64,000 nucleotides of DNA from an uncultured Chiayiivirga sp. (GTDB lineage: Bacteria; Pseudomonadota; Gammaproteobacteria; Xanthomonadales; Xanthomonadaceae), in NCBI GenBank assembly GCA_934525595.1, contig CAKSZJ010000014.1:1-64000 (forward strand), in the 5' to 3' direction. A program made the position numbers and the translations under genes. The notes under the pieces are model-generated. The model had not been told where the DNA came from. It did no database searches and saw only the letters and a program-made list of their open reading frames with translations. Numbering within the stretch: the stretch's first letter is position 1; each line of letters opens with the position of its first letter. This document shows, in pieces, positions 26,525 through 36,900 of the stretch.

Positions 26525-29254
26525 ATGCACACGCCGCACGAAACCCTCGCCGCGCCGCTGCGCGAAGTCTCCTTTGCGCCGGTGGACCAGCCACTGAGCG
26601 ACGACGTCAACAGGCTCGGTGCGCTGGTCGGGGAAATGCTGGCCGAACAGCGCGGCGACGACTTCCTGGCGCTGGTCGAATCGATCCGTACGGCGGCCAT
26701 CCTGCGCCGCGAGCGCGGTGAGGCGGAGGTCGTCCTCCAACAGCATCTGGACACCATGGCACCGGGCACGGCCGAAGCGGTGGTGCGCGCATTTGCCACC
26801 TACTTCAACGCGGTGAATCTGGCCGAACGGGTGCATCGCATCCGCCGCCGGCGCGACTACCAGCGCGCCGGCAGCGCGCCCCAGCCCGGCAGCCTGCACG
26901 CCGTGCTCGACGCGCTGGCTGCCGACGGCGTGGATCTCGACACCCTGGCGCGCTGGCTGCCGCAGCTCCAGCTCGACCTGGTATTCACCGCGCACCCGAC
27001 CGAAGCCATGCGCCGCGCGCTGCTGGAAAAGGAACAGGACGTGGTGCGCGCCCTGATCGCCGGAATGGATCCGAGCCTTACCCCGCAGGAGCGGCGCGCC
27101 GAACGCGAGCGCATCCGCACCGCCATCACCGCCGCCTGGCAGACCACCGAAAGCCCGCCCTCGCTCCCGACCGTCGCCGACGAACTGGAGCACGTCGGGT
27201 TCTACCTGTCCGAAGTGATCTACCGGGTGCTGCCGTCCTTCCACGAAGCCCTGGACGAGGCCATCCAGTCCGTCTACGGCACCCGCCTGCCGCTGCCGCG
27301 CGCCCTCGCCTTCGGTTCCTGGGTGGGCGGCGACATGGACGGCAATCCGAACGTCGGCGCCGCCACCATCCAGGCCACGCTGGCGCGCCAGCGCGAGATG
27401 GTGATCGGCGCCTACCGCCGCGACCTGGCGCGTCTGGCGGGCCTGCTGAGCCAGTCGTCCGAACGGGTCGGGATCGATCCGGCGATCGACGCGCGCATCG
27501 CGCACTACCGCGCGTGCTTCCCCGACGCGGCGGCGAACGAGCGGGCGCGCCACGCCGACATGCCCTACCGCACGCTGCTGGGGCTGCTCGACGCCCGTCT
27601 TGCGGCAACCGCGGCCGACGAGGCAACCGGCTATGCCGGTCCGGAAGATTTCGAGGCCGACCTGACGCTGATCCGTGCCAGTCTCGCCGCCCATCGCGGC
27701 GATCACGCCGGCGGACTCAACCTGCAGCGGGTGCTGCGCCGCGTGCGCGCGTTCGGCTTTCATCTCGCCACGCTCGACGTGCGGCAGGACGCCGCGGTAC
27801 ACGCGCAGGCGCTGGCGCTCTGTCTGGACGACGACGCATTCCCCTCGCGCGACCCGGAAGTGCGTGCCGCGCGCCTCACCGCCGTCCTCGCCGAGCCCGC
27901 GCTCGCGCGCGACGTCGACGCGCTGCCCGAGCCGGCGCGCGGCACGCTGGCGGTGTTCCGCACCCTGGCGCAGGCGCGCCGCAGCTTCGGAGCGAATGCG
28001 CTCGGACCCTACATCGTGAGCATGAGCCGGTGCGCCGCCGACGCGCTGGCGGTGCTGGCGCTGGCGCATCTGGCCGGCGACGACAACGCGGCGGCAGCCC
28101 TGGACGTGGCGCCGCTGTTCGAAACCGTGGCCGATCTGGAGGCTGCGCCAGACACCCTGCGCGCGCTGCTGTCCGAGCCGCGCTACCGCGCCCACGTCGC
28201 GGCGCGCGGGGACCGTCAGATCGTGATGCTGGGCTATTCGGACAGCGCCAAGGACGCCGGCATGCTGGCATCGCGCTTCGCGCTGCAGCAGGCGCAGGTC
28301 GCCCTGCTCGCAGTCGCCCGCGCATCCGGCGTGCGGATCGTGTTCTTCCACGGCCGCGGCGGATCGATCAGCCGAGGCGGCGGGAAAACCGAGCACGCGG
28401 TGATCGCCGCACCGCGCGGCAGCGTCGACGGCCACCTGCGGGTGACCGAGCAGGGCGAGGTGATCCATCGCCGCTACGGCATTCGCGCGCTGGCGTTGCG
28501 CAACTTCGAACAGGTCGCCGGCGCGGTGCTGCGCACCGGGCTGCGTCCGCGCCACGCGGAACCGCGCGAGGCGGTCTGGCGCGAGCGGACACGGGCAATG
28601 GCCGCCGCCTCGCGCGAGGCCTACCGCGCGCTGGTGCACGAGAACGCCGACTTCCCCGCCTACTTCCGCGAAGCCACGCCCATCGACCTGATCGAGCGCC
28701 TGCGCCTGGGCTCGCGTCCGCCCAAACGCGCAGGTGCGGGCGACATCGGCGCGCTGCGCGCCATCCCCTGGGTGTTCGCCTGGTCTCAGACACGCGCCAA
28801 CCTCACCGCCTGGTACGGCGTAGGCAGCGGGCTGGAGCACGGTCTGGCCACCTGGGGCCGCGAGGCGATGGCTGAAATGACCGCGGACTGGCCCTTCTTC
28901 GCCACCTTGGTGGACGACGTGGAAATGGCCCTGGCCAAGGCGGATCTGGGAATCTTCGAAGGCTATTCGCGCCAGTCCACGCTGCACGGACGGATGTTCC
29001 CGCGCATCCGCGAGGCGTTCGAGCGCACCTGCGCCGCCATCCTCGCGCTGCGCGACGCCGACGAGCTGCTGTCGCTGGATCCGCGCCTGCGCCGCTCGAT
29101 CCGCCTGCGCAATCCCTACGTCGACCCGATCAACCTGCTGCAGCAGGGCCTGCTGCGCCGCTGGCGCGCGGACGGGCGCCCCGACGATGCCACCTACCGC
29201 GCCCTGGTCGCCACGGTGAACGGCATCAGCGCCGGCATCCAGAACACCGGCTAG
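26525..29254 (+). CDS. ppc: phosphoenolpyruvate carboxylase
   Basis: PEPC makes oxaloacetate from PEP and bicarbonate to refill the TCA cycle. The 909-residue protein has the catalytic-His motif VFTAHPTEAMRRALL (near residue 157), GSWVGGDMDGNPNVG, VMLGYSDSAKDAG, FFHGRGGSISRGGG with the mobile loop, and a QNTG C-terminus that closes the active site. Length is normal. The start ATG 26525 is chosen because residues before it do not match; the gene begins 56 bases after pldA. Confidence 0.96.
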   Translation: MHTPHETLAAPLREVSFAPVDQPLSDDVNRLGALVGEMLAEQRGDDFLALVESIRTAAILRRERGEAEVVLQQHLDTMAPGTAEAVVRAFATYFNAVNLAERVHRIRRRRDYQRAGSAPQPGSLHAVLDALAADGVDLDTLARWLPQLQLDLVFTAHPTEAMRRALLEKEQDVVRALIAGMDPSLTPQERRAERERIRTAITAAWQTTESPPSLPTVADELEHVGFYLSEVIYRVLPSFHEALDEAIQSVYGTRLPLPRALAFGSWVGGDMDGNPNVGAATIQATLARQREMVIGAYRRDLARLAGLLSQSSERVGIDPAIDARIAHYRACFPDAAANERARHADMPYRTLLGLLDARLAATAADEATGYAGPEDFEADLTLIRASLAAHRGDHAGGLNLQRVLRRVRAFGFHLATLDVRQDAAVHAQALALCLDDDAFPSRDPEVRAARLTAVLAEPALARDVDALPEPARGTLAVFRTLAQARRSFGANALGPYIVSMSRCAADALAVLALAHLAGDDNAAAALDVAPLFETVADLEAAPDTLRALLSEPRYRAHVAARGDRQIVMLGYSDSAKDAGMLASRFALQQAQVALLAVARASGVRIVFFHGRGGSISRGGGKTEHAVIAAPRGSVDGHLRVTEQGEVIHRRYGIRALALRNFEQVAGAVLRTGLRPRHAEPREAVWRERTRAMAAASREAYRALVHENADFPAYFREATPIDLIERLRLGSRPPKRAGAGDIGALRAIPWVFAWSQTRANLTAWYGVGSGLEHGLATWGREAMAEMTADWPFFATLVDDVEMALAKADLGIFEGYSRQSTLHGRMFPRIREAFERTCAAILALRDADELLSLDPRLRRSIRLRNPYVDPINLLQQGLLRRWRADGRPDDATYRALVATVNGISAGIQNTG

Positions 29255-29299
29255 ACGCCCGCACGGCCCAAGACGCTCCGCGCCGCGCCCCGCGCAGGC

Positions 29300-30259
29300 T
29301 CAGCCCAGCGAAGCCAGCCACTCGTCGTCGGAGCCTTCGTTCACGCCTTCGAACAGCGCGGTGGAGAGATAGCGCTCGCCGGTATCGGGCAACACGGTCA
29401 GCACCACCGAGCCCTCCGGCGCGCGCTGCGCCACGCGCAGGGCGACGGCAGCGGTGGCGCCGGCGGAGATGCCGACGAAGAGGCCTTCCTCCGCCGCCAG
29501 CCTGCGGGACGTGGCGATGGCCTCCTCGTCGCCGACGGTGAGCACCTCGTCGTGCAGCGCGCGGTTGAGCACCGGCGGCAGGAAGTCCGGGGCCCAGCCC
29601 TGCACCGTGTGCGGCGTCCATCCGGCACCGCCCAGCAGCGCGGCGTTCGCCGGCTCGGCGGCGATGAGCTTCACCTCGGGTCGCGCGACGCGCAGCACCT
29701 CGCCCACGCCGGTGAAGGTGCCGCCGGTGCCCCAGCCCGAGACGAAATAGTCGAGCCTGCGCCCGGCGAAATCCTGGATCACCTCTGCGCCGGTGGTGCT
29801 GCGGTGGTAGGCGGGATTGGCCGGGTTGGCGAACTGGCTGGCAAGCAACCAGCCGTATCGCCCGGCCAGCTCGTTCGCCTTCGCCACCGCACCGCTGGTG
29901 CGCGCCGCGGCCGGAGTAAGAATCACCTTGGCGCCGTAGGCGCGCATCAGCTTGCGGCGCTCGACCGAAAAGGTCTCGGTCATCACCGCGACGAAGCGAT
30001 AGCCGCGCGCCGCCGCCACCATCGCCAGGGCCACGCCGGTATTGCCCGAAGTGGCCTCGACGATCGTTCCGCCGGGCTTGAGCACGCCGCGCTGCTCGGC
30101 GTCGAGCACGATCGCCAGGGCCAGGCGATCCTTCACCGAGCCGCCGGGGTTGAAGGATTCAACCTTGGCGTAGACCGTGGCGTGCGCCGGCGCGACCCGG
30201 TTCAGGCGCACGACCGGAGTGCGGCCAATGGTCTCGACGATGGACTGATACAGGGCCAT
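29300..30259 (-). CDS. cysK: cysteine synthase (O-acetylserine sulfhydrylase)
   Basis: This PLP enzyme makes L-cysteine from O-acetylserine and sulfide. The 319-residue protein begins MALYQSIVETIGRTPVVRLNRVAP. It carries the PLP lysine in KVESFNPGGSVKDRLAL, the EATSGNTGVALAMVAA substrate loop, the phosphate-binding loop SGWGTGGTFTGVG and the later GISAGATAAVAL. The ATG at 30259 has an AGGA ribosome site. The gene is divergent from cysB, its probable activator. Confidence 0.92.
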   Translation of the reverse strand: MALYQSIVETIGRTPVVRLNRVAPAHATVYAKVESFNPGGSVKDRLALAIVLDAEQRGVLKPGGTIVEATSGNTGVALAMVAAARGYRFVAVMTETFSVERRKLMRAYGAKVILTPAAARTSGAVAKANELAGRYGWLLASQFANPANPAYHRSTTGAEVIQDFAGRRLDYFVSGWGTGGTFTGVGEVLRVARPEVKLIAAEPANAALLGGAGWTPHTVQGWAPDFLPPVLNRALHDEVLTVGDEEAIATSRRLAAEEGLFVGISAGATAAVALRVAQRAPEGSVVLTVLPDTGERYLSTALFEGVNEGSDDEWLASLG

Positions 30260-30447
30260 GGGTGTTCCTTGAACGAAGCCGGGCGCCGCCCGGAATCGGC
30301 GCATCATGGGCGGCCGCGCGACGCGGGGAAAATAGCGGCGACGGCGTCTTTCATTCTTTTAGGTTATAAGTGCGCAGCGACACGTTCTTGGACGGGTGAA
30401 TACCACGCCCTATAGCGTGCCGGACGCATCTCATATTCCATGCAGCC
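30260..30447. promoter_or_regulatory. cysK-cysB divergent control region
   Basis: The 188-base gap is AT-rich at 30340-30372, with TATAAC readable on the minus strand as a cysK -10. It contains a dyad CACGC-N6-GCGTG at 30404-30419 and an ATATTCC stretch just above cysB. LysR-type regulators often bind such divergent gaps to activate one gene and repress their own. CysB binding here is inference from gene order. Confidence 0.45.
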
Positions 30448-31413
30448 ATGACACTGACCCAGCTTCGTTATCTCGTCGCCATTGCCGACGCGGGCCTGAA
30501 CATCACCCAGGCCGCCGAACGCGTGCATGCGACCCAGCCGGGCCTGTCCAAGCAGCTCAAGCAGCTGGAGGAGGAGCTGGGCTTCCAGCTCTTCCTGCGC
30601 CGCGGCCGCAGCCTGGATTCGATCACCGCCCCCGGCGTGGAAGTGATCGCGCGCGCGCGCAAGGTGTTGCTGGAAGCCGGCAACATCCGCGCCCTGGCGG
30701 CCAACCTGCGCGGCGAGATCCAGGGCGAGCTGGCGATCGGCACCACCCACACCCAGGCGCGCTACGTGCTGCCGCCGGCAATCGGTCCGCTGCGCGGGCA
30801 CTTCCCGGAGGTGAGCATCCACATCGTCCCGACCGGCGAAGGCGAGGCGCTGGCGGAGCTGGGCCGTGGCGCCGACCTGGCCCTGGTCAGCAGCTCGGGC
30901 GTGCCGCCGGCCGGCGGCATCGCGGTGCCGCTGTATTCCTGGCGGCGCGTGGTGATGGTGCCGCGCGGCCACGCGCTGGCGAACCTCGGCCGTGCGCCCA
31001 CGCTGGAGGCGCTGGCGCGCGAACCGATCGTCAGCTACGAGTCCTCGCTCAAGCCCGAGTCCTCGCTGCGCGTGGCCTTCGCCCGCGCCGGGCTGGAGCC
31101 GCGCATCGCCTTCACCGCGCGCGACGCCGACCTGATCAAGACCTACGTGCGCGCCGGCCTTGGCATCGGCGTGCTGGCGGAAATGGCGGTCTCGCCCCGC
31201 GACGATCCGGACCTGGTGACGCTCCCGGCCAACGACCCTTTCTCCGAGTGCATGGCCTGGGGCGTGCTGCCGCGCGAGCGGGTTCCGCGCAACTACACGC
31301 TCAAGCTGCTCACCCTGCTCGCACCGCAACTGGACGAGCGCGACCTGCGGCGCGCGCTGCAGGGCACCTTCGACGGCCAGTGGCCGACGCCACCGGCGTG
31401 GTCGAAGCGCTGA
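30448..31413 (+). CDS. cysB: CysB-like LysR-family regulator of sulfur assimilation
   Basis: The 321-residue LysR regulator has an N-terminal winged helix-turn-helix (LRYLVAIADAGLNITQAAERVHATQPGLSKQLKQLEEELG). The effector domain carries the CysB-specific stretch GTTHTQARYVLPPAIGPLRGHFPEVSI, whose Thr-rich loop binds N-acetylserine or sulfate in CysB. Later blocks are VSYESSLKPESSLRVAF and FTARDADLIKTYVRAGLGIGVLAEMAV, also typical of CysB/Cbl. The divergent position to cysK fits. Cbl is the alternative name, less likely for a single copy. Confidence 0.9.
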   Translation: MTLTQLRYLVAIADAGLNITQAAERVHATQPGLSKQLKQLEEELGFQLFLRRGRSLDSITAPGVEVIARARKVLLEAGNIRALAANLRGEIQGELAIGTTHTQARYVLPPAIGPLRGHFPEVSIHIVPTGEGEALAELGRGADLALVSSSGVPPAGGIAVPLYSWRRVVMVPRGHALANLGRAPTLEALAREPIVSYESSLKPESSLRVAFARAGLEPRIAFTARDADLIKTYVRAGLGIGVLAEMAVSPRDDPDLVTLPANDPFSECMAWGVLPRERVPRNYTLKLLTLLAPQLDERDLRRALQGTFDGQWPTPPAWSKR

Positions 31414-31437
31414 GCCACACGGCAGGCGCTGCGGCGT

Positions 31438-33966
31438 TCAGGCAATCTGCGCGCGCAGCACCGCCGCCGCGCGCTCGAACTCGACCGCCATCGCATCGGC
31501 GCGGCGCATGCCGTCCGCGACCATGCCCTGACGCGCGTCCTGCTCCATGCTGCGGGCGAGGCCGGACAGGACGCGCGCACCGAGGTTGGCGCTGGTCGAC
31601 TTGAGGGTGTGCGCAAGGCCCGCGAGCGCCGCGCTGTTGCCCGTGGCCGCGTGCATCTGGATGCGCTGGATCACGTCGGGCGCATCGTCGAGAAAGACTC
31701 GCACCAGCGAAGCGAACTCCGCGCCCATGATGTCACGCAGCTCGCCGAGCACTTCCGTGTCGATCGGGGGTTCGGCTGACACCGGCGATGCCACGGCGGC
31801 CCGCGACCTGACGGCCGCGGGCGGCAGCGATCGCACAGTGGGCGATGGTCGCGCCTGCGCCTCGGTGGCCGCCTGCGGCGCGGCGGGCGTGGCCTCCATG
31901 ACCGCGGACTGCTTCGCCATCCAGCCGCGCAGCGTGCTCTCCAGCAGCGCGCGGTTGAGCGGTTTGGAGAGGTAGTCGTCCATGCCCGACTCCAGGCACT
32001 TCTCGCGATCGCCGAGCATCGCGTTGGCGGTCATCGCGATGATCGGCAGGCGCGCAAGCCGGTGCGCCTTCTCGTGCTGGCGGCGCTGGCGGGTGGCGGT
32101 GTAGCCGTCCATGACCGGCATCTGGCAGTCCATCAGGACCGACACGTAGCTGCCCGCGTTCATCTTGTCGAGCGCCTCCTTGCCGTTTTCGGCGCTGTCG
32201 AAGGCGATGCCGGCCAGGCTCAGGAGGCGCTGAGCGACCTGTCGATTGACCGGATTGTCCTCCACCAGCAACACGCGACCTCCGGGCATCGTCGCGCCCG
32301 TCCGCGCCGGCGCGGAGAGCGCGGCACGCGCCGGGGCACTGCCGCTTGCGGGAGCGGGCGGCGCGGGCGCCGCCGCGGCAAGAGGTGGCGGAGGCGGCGG
32401 AACGGGCATCACCACCCGCCCGGACATCGCGACGCCTACGGGCTCTTCATGGCCGCCCATCGCCGGCGCGTCCGGCACAGCGGACACCTGCGCGTCAACG
32501 GCTTCAACGGCGTCTTCGGCGACCTCTTCGGCGCAGGCATCCAGCAAGGCGACCAGACGCAGATGCAGATCCCGATCGTCACCGTCACGCATCAGCACGT
32601 GGAAGCCCGGGGTCGAGCCCAGCTCCTCCGGCAGCGCCTCTTCGCCCCTCAGGTAGACGCGCACGGTCCGATCGGGGCGCGTCTCGCGCGCCAGGGTGCG
32701 ATGCAGGGCGCGGACGGTATTGGGAATGGAGGACGCGTCGACGAGGACGAGGCTGAAGGCGCGCTGCCCCGGCGCCTGCGCGGCGCGCAGCCGGGTCAGC
32801 GCGTCATGGGTGTTGCCGGCGTGCACGAAGCTCACGCCCCACTGCTGCATCAGCGCGCCAAGCCGACGCTGCTGGCCGGCGTTGGCGGTCACCACGAGCA
32901 CCCGGGTACTGGCCACATCGCTCGCCGCGCCACCCTCGATGTCGCCGGGGGCCTTGTCCAGCGACACCTCGAACCAGAAGGTCGCGCCTTTGCCGGGGGC
33001 GGAGTCCACCCCGATGCCGCCGCCCATCAGGGTGACGATGCGCTTGCAGATGGCCAGACCCAGGCCAGTACCGCCGAAGGTTCGGGTGGTGGAGGCGTCG
33101 GCCTGGGAAAAAGGCTGGAACAGGTGCGTCGCCGCTTCGCGCGAGATGCCGATGCCTGTGTCGCGAACCTCGAAGCGGAGCTTGTTGCGGGTCCGGGTGG
33201 AACCCGGCTGGGTGATGTGCACGCTGACGCTGCCGCGCTCGGTGAACTTGATCGCATTGCTGACCAGGTTGGTGAGCACCTGGCGCAGCCGCACCGGGTC
33301 GCCGCGCACCGCCAGGCGCACCTTCGGATCGATCGAGAGCCCCAGACGAAGCCCCTTGGCCTCGGCGCTTTTTTCCAGCAGCCGCAGGACGCTGATGGCC
33401 AGCTCCTTGAGGTTGATCCCGACGTTCTCCAGCTCCAGCTTCTGGGCGTCCAGCTTGGAGTAGTCGAGGATGTCGTCGACGATGCGCAGCAGCTCGCGCG
33501 AGGAGCCGTAGGCCGTGGTGAGGTAGTCGCGCTGGTCGGGTGACAAATCAGTCGAGAGCATCAGGTCCAGCAGCGGAATGACGCCGTTGAGCGGAGTGCG
33601 GATCTCGTGACTCATCGTGGCAAGGAACTCGCTCTTGGCCATGGTGGCCGCTTCGGCTTCCTGCTTGGCGCGGATGAGCTCGTGTTCCAGCGCGCGATGA
33701 CGCTCCAGCTCGGCGCGCAAGTCGCCTTCTTCATTGGCTGGCTCCACCGGCCCCAGGATCGGCCGATGCGCGGTTGCCGCATCCATCGCCACCTCTCCGC
33801 TGCCCGCCTCGCGCGGCGACAGCAGGACGCCCGCAAACCCCGCGCCTGCCCCGATCGCCGCCGCCAGTGCCAGGGCCATGGCATGCGCCGGAAGCGCCAG
33901 TGCAGCCAGCCCGGCCGTCAGGCCGACGCCGCACCCCAGAAGCGCCACCCACCGTGCCGCCCGCAT
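31438..33966 (-). CDS. hybrid sensor histidine kinase with degenerate and intact receivers and Hpt
   Basis: This is an 842-residue phosphorelay kinase. Two membrane helices (residues 5-50) have almost no periplasmic loop between them. HisKA follows with His120 (MSHEIRTPLNG). HATPase shows NLVSNAIKF, DTGIGIS and GTGLGLAICKR. The first receiver-like domain (about 350-470) lacks the acidic pocket and the lysine, so is probably dead. A Pro/Ala linker follows, then an intact receiver with Asp613 (LMDCQMPVMDG) and Lys668. A C-terminal Hpt domain carries His786 (AHTLKSTSANLG). Layout is like BarA/RpfC-type kinases. It overlaps the upstream FimX-like gene by one base (TGATG at 33964-33968), so the two products are made together. 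Confidence 0.9.
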   Translation of the reverse strand: MRAARWVALLGCGVGLTAGLAALALPAHAMALALAAAIGAGAGFAGVLLSPREAGSGEVAMDAATAHRPILGPVEPANEEGDLRAELERHRALEHELIRAKQEAEAATMAKSEFLATMSHEIRTPLNGVIPLLDLMLSTDLSPDQRDYLTTAYGSSRELLRIVDDILDYSKLDAQKLELENVGINLKELAISVLRLLEKSAEAKGLRLGLSIDPKVRLAVRGDPVRLRQVLTNLVSNAIKFTERGSVSVHITQPGSTRTRNKLRFEVRDTGIGISREAATHLFQPFSQADASTTRTFGGTGLGLAICKRIVTLMGGGIGVDSAPGKGATFWFEVSLDKAPGDIEGGAASDVASTRVLVVTANAGQQRRLGALMQQWGVSFVHAGNTHDALTRLRAAQAPGQRAFSLVLVDASSIPNTVRALHRTLARETRPDRTVRVYLRGEEALPEELGSTPGFHVLMRDGDDRDLHLRLVALLDACAEEVAEDAVEAVDAQVSAVPDAPAMGGHEEPVGVAMSGRVVMPVPPPPPPLAAAAPAPPAPASGSAPARAALSAPARTGATMPGGRVLLVEDNPVNRQVAQRLLSLAGIAFDSAENGKEALDKMNAGSYVSVLMDCQMPVMDGYTATRQRRQHEKAHRLARLPIIAMTANAMLGDREKCLESGMDDYLSKPLNRALLESTLRGWMAKQSAVMEATPAAPQAATEAQARPSPTVRSLPPAAVRSRAAVASPVSAEPPIDTEVLGELRDIMGAEFASLVRVFLDDAPDVIQRIQMHAATGNSAALAGLAHTLKSTSANLGARVLSGLARSMEQDARQGMVADGMRRADAMAVEFERAAAVLRAQIA

Positions 33967-36900
33967 CAGAGCACCGCCGAATTGAAGTCGAAGTCCAAGG
34001 AGCTGCTGGCCGACTGCACCAGGTTGCCCTGAATGTAGTCGATGCCCGACATCCAGAGTACCGCCGCGGTGCGCGTGTCTTCAACGCGCGGGGCAATGAC
34101 GCCCAGCGCGCGCTCGTGCATCTGGTCGACGAGCCGGTTGAACACGCTGCGCTGCTCGCCGTCGCCCAGCCGGGCGATCATGTCCGGTGCGACCTTGACC
34201 AGATCCACCGGCAGCACGTGGAGCATGCCGTCCTGGTCTTCGCTGCCGCGATAGCGGCTCAGGCAGAAACGCACGCCGCGCACCACCAGATCGGTGCAGA
34301 CCGCATGCACACGATCCAGGTTGAGGCCGATCTCATCGGCGTCGATCTCGATCACCAGAGATTCCCCGAGCTGCCCGTGACCGGAAATCCGATCGGTCAT
34401 CCAGGACACGTAGCCGCCCTCGCACAGGGCTTCCACCGACTGGTTGACGAACAGCGTCACGCTCCTGGCCATGGCCATGCGGTTGGCGATCACATCAAGT
34501 GCCCGCACCAGCACCCAGCGATCGAACTCCGGCATGCGGCCGACCTGGCGCACGACCGGAAGCAGCTTGCCGGCCGGTATCAGCCCACCCTCGGGCGCAC
34601 GCAGGCGCAGCAGGGTCTGGTATTGCGCCTGCTCACCGCCCTGCAGCGCGACGATCGGCTGGAAATCCAGGTCCAGGCGCCCCGGCTGGAAGGGGTCGTC
34701 CAGCAGCGCGATGATCCGCGCCGGCAGTCCATGCTCCGGCGCGTCGGCGGGAGTCGTTGCAGGCGTGGCGAGGGGCGCGGGGGCGGGCGGCTGGGAGGCG
34801 CGCACCGATTCCCGCGAGGCGTGTTCGGCCGCGTTGAGCACGGCCGCGGCATCGGCATAGGGCAGGCGCAGATCCGCCGCACCCACCACCAGTTCGAGCT
34901 TGACGCTCTCCCTGGGCGTCTCGAATGCGTGCAGGCGGATGGCCTGGCGCAGCTGCTCTCCGTCGGCGCGCAGCTGCTCGACGTCGGCCGCGGCATCGAA
35001 GATCAGGAAGCAGCCGTCGCCGTAGCGGCTGGCCATGGCATCCAGTCCGAGCTGTCCGACGATGAACTGCGCCACGTCCTCCAGAAGTTCTTCTGCCGTG
35101 GTCAGGCCGAGCCTCTGGCGCAGCTCGGGCACGTTCTCCACGCCCAGGAACATCACCCCGCCGCGGCGCCGCGCGGGCTCGGTCTCGACCAGTGCCTGCT
35201 CCAGGCGTTCGAGCATGGCGGCGCGGAAATGCAGACCGGTGCCGCTGTCGAACGGCGTGGGCCGGGCGACCTGCGCCGAGCGCCCGCGGATCGAGCGCGC
35301 GCGCCGCACGCGGTTGGTCACCGCCGCGATCAGGTGCTTGGGGCGGATCGGCTTGGACAGGAAATCGTCGCCGCCGGCGCTGAGCGCTTCGTAATGCTTG
35401 TCCTCGTCGCTCTCGCCGGACAGGAACACGATCGGGGTGTGCAGGAACTCGTCGCGTTCGCGGATCAGTGCCGTCAGTTCGGCGCCGTCGCAGTCGGGCA
35501 TGTAAAGATCCATCAACACCAGATCCGGCTGGAAGCGCTGCATCGCCTCCATCACGCGCAGGCCGTCCGCCACCACTTCGGCCTCCATTCCGGCATTGCG
35601 CAGGATCGACTCGGCGAACAGGCCCTGGGCGTGGTCGTCTTCCACAATCAGGATGCGATAGCGATCGTCGGTGTCGACGCGCACCAGCTGCTCGATCCGC
35701 GCCAGCACGGCATCGGAAGTCGGCGTGCCGAACAGCAGCGCGTCCGCGCCGGCACGCCGCGCCGCGATGCGCGAGGTCATGGTGTCGGCACGGCACAGCA
35801 CCATCAGGCGAATCGGACTGCTGGCCTTCTGCCGGGCGGTGCGCAGCACGCTGCCCACCTGTTCGAGGTCGGCTTCGAATTCGGCGTCGATGATCACGAT
35901 GTCGGGCGTCAGCGCACCCAGCACCTCGGCCAGTTCCTCGGCAGTCTCCAGAAGCTCCAGGTCATAGCCCAGGGTTTCCAGGCGCTGGTCCAGCTCGATC
36001 GCCAGCTCGCTGCTCGCGGCCAGGTGATAGATACGCGTTCCGGCGCCGGACACCAGGGTGGGGCGCGACGCGTCGGCGTCCGCGGCAGGCGTCATCGATG
36101 GCGCAGGGCGCTGCGCAGGCGCCGGCCTGGGCGTGCGCGCCGCGCGCACGGGCGCGGGCGGTGGCGCAGGGGTGGTCGCCTCGGACGCAGACGACGGGCG
36201 GGGCGACGGCAGCGCACCGGCCGGCGGCGGAGCGCGGGTGGCCTCCCAGAAGGCATCCAGGGTTTTATCCTGCCCCGGCGCAGGCTCCGAGACCGGGCGC
36301 GTGACGCCCAGACCCCAGTCATAGTCGTCGGGCCGCTCCGGGCTGGCGGCGGCTTCGATGAAATCGTCGGGCGGCTCGAACCCACTCGGCTCCGGTCCGG
36401 GCTCGGCGGCATAGTGGGGCGCGATGCGCTCGTGCACGATTTCGAGCTTCGAACCGCCGCCGCTGCCCGCATCGGCAAGCAGCATGCCTACGTCGATCTC
36501 GGCGAGGCCGAGGAGCTCGGCGTCACCGCCGCTCGGTTCCGCCTCCGGCTCGGACCATGACTGCGGTGGCGCATCATCGACCCAGCGCCGCCAGAAGCCC
36601 GCGGGAGGCACCTCGATGCGATCGTTCTCGCTGCGGCGAACCTCCAGGTCGGCAGGACGACCGTCACCCTGCCCGGACTCGAGCACCCCCAGCAGCGCCA
36701 GCAGGGCGCTGCGGGACTCGGCGTCGGGCGGGTCCGGCTGCTCCAGCGCGGCGCCGAGCGCATCGGTCAGCGACAGCAGCGCAATGCAATCGGACTGCGG
36801 CTCCGAGAAGGACAGCTGATCCAGCAGCGCCATCAGGTCGCGGTGCAGCAGCCATACCGAGTTGATGTCCCACGCCCGCCCGCACAGATGCACGATGCGC

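Noticed and set aside
26429..28987. An 852-codon minus-strand frame opposite ppc
   Set aside because: It is a shadow of PEP carboxylase, whose every motif is intact on the plus strand.
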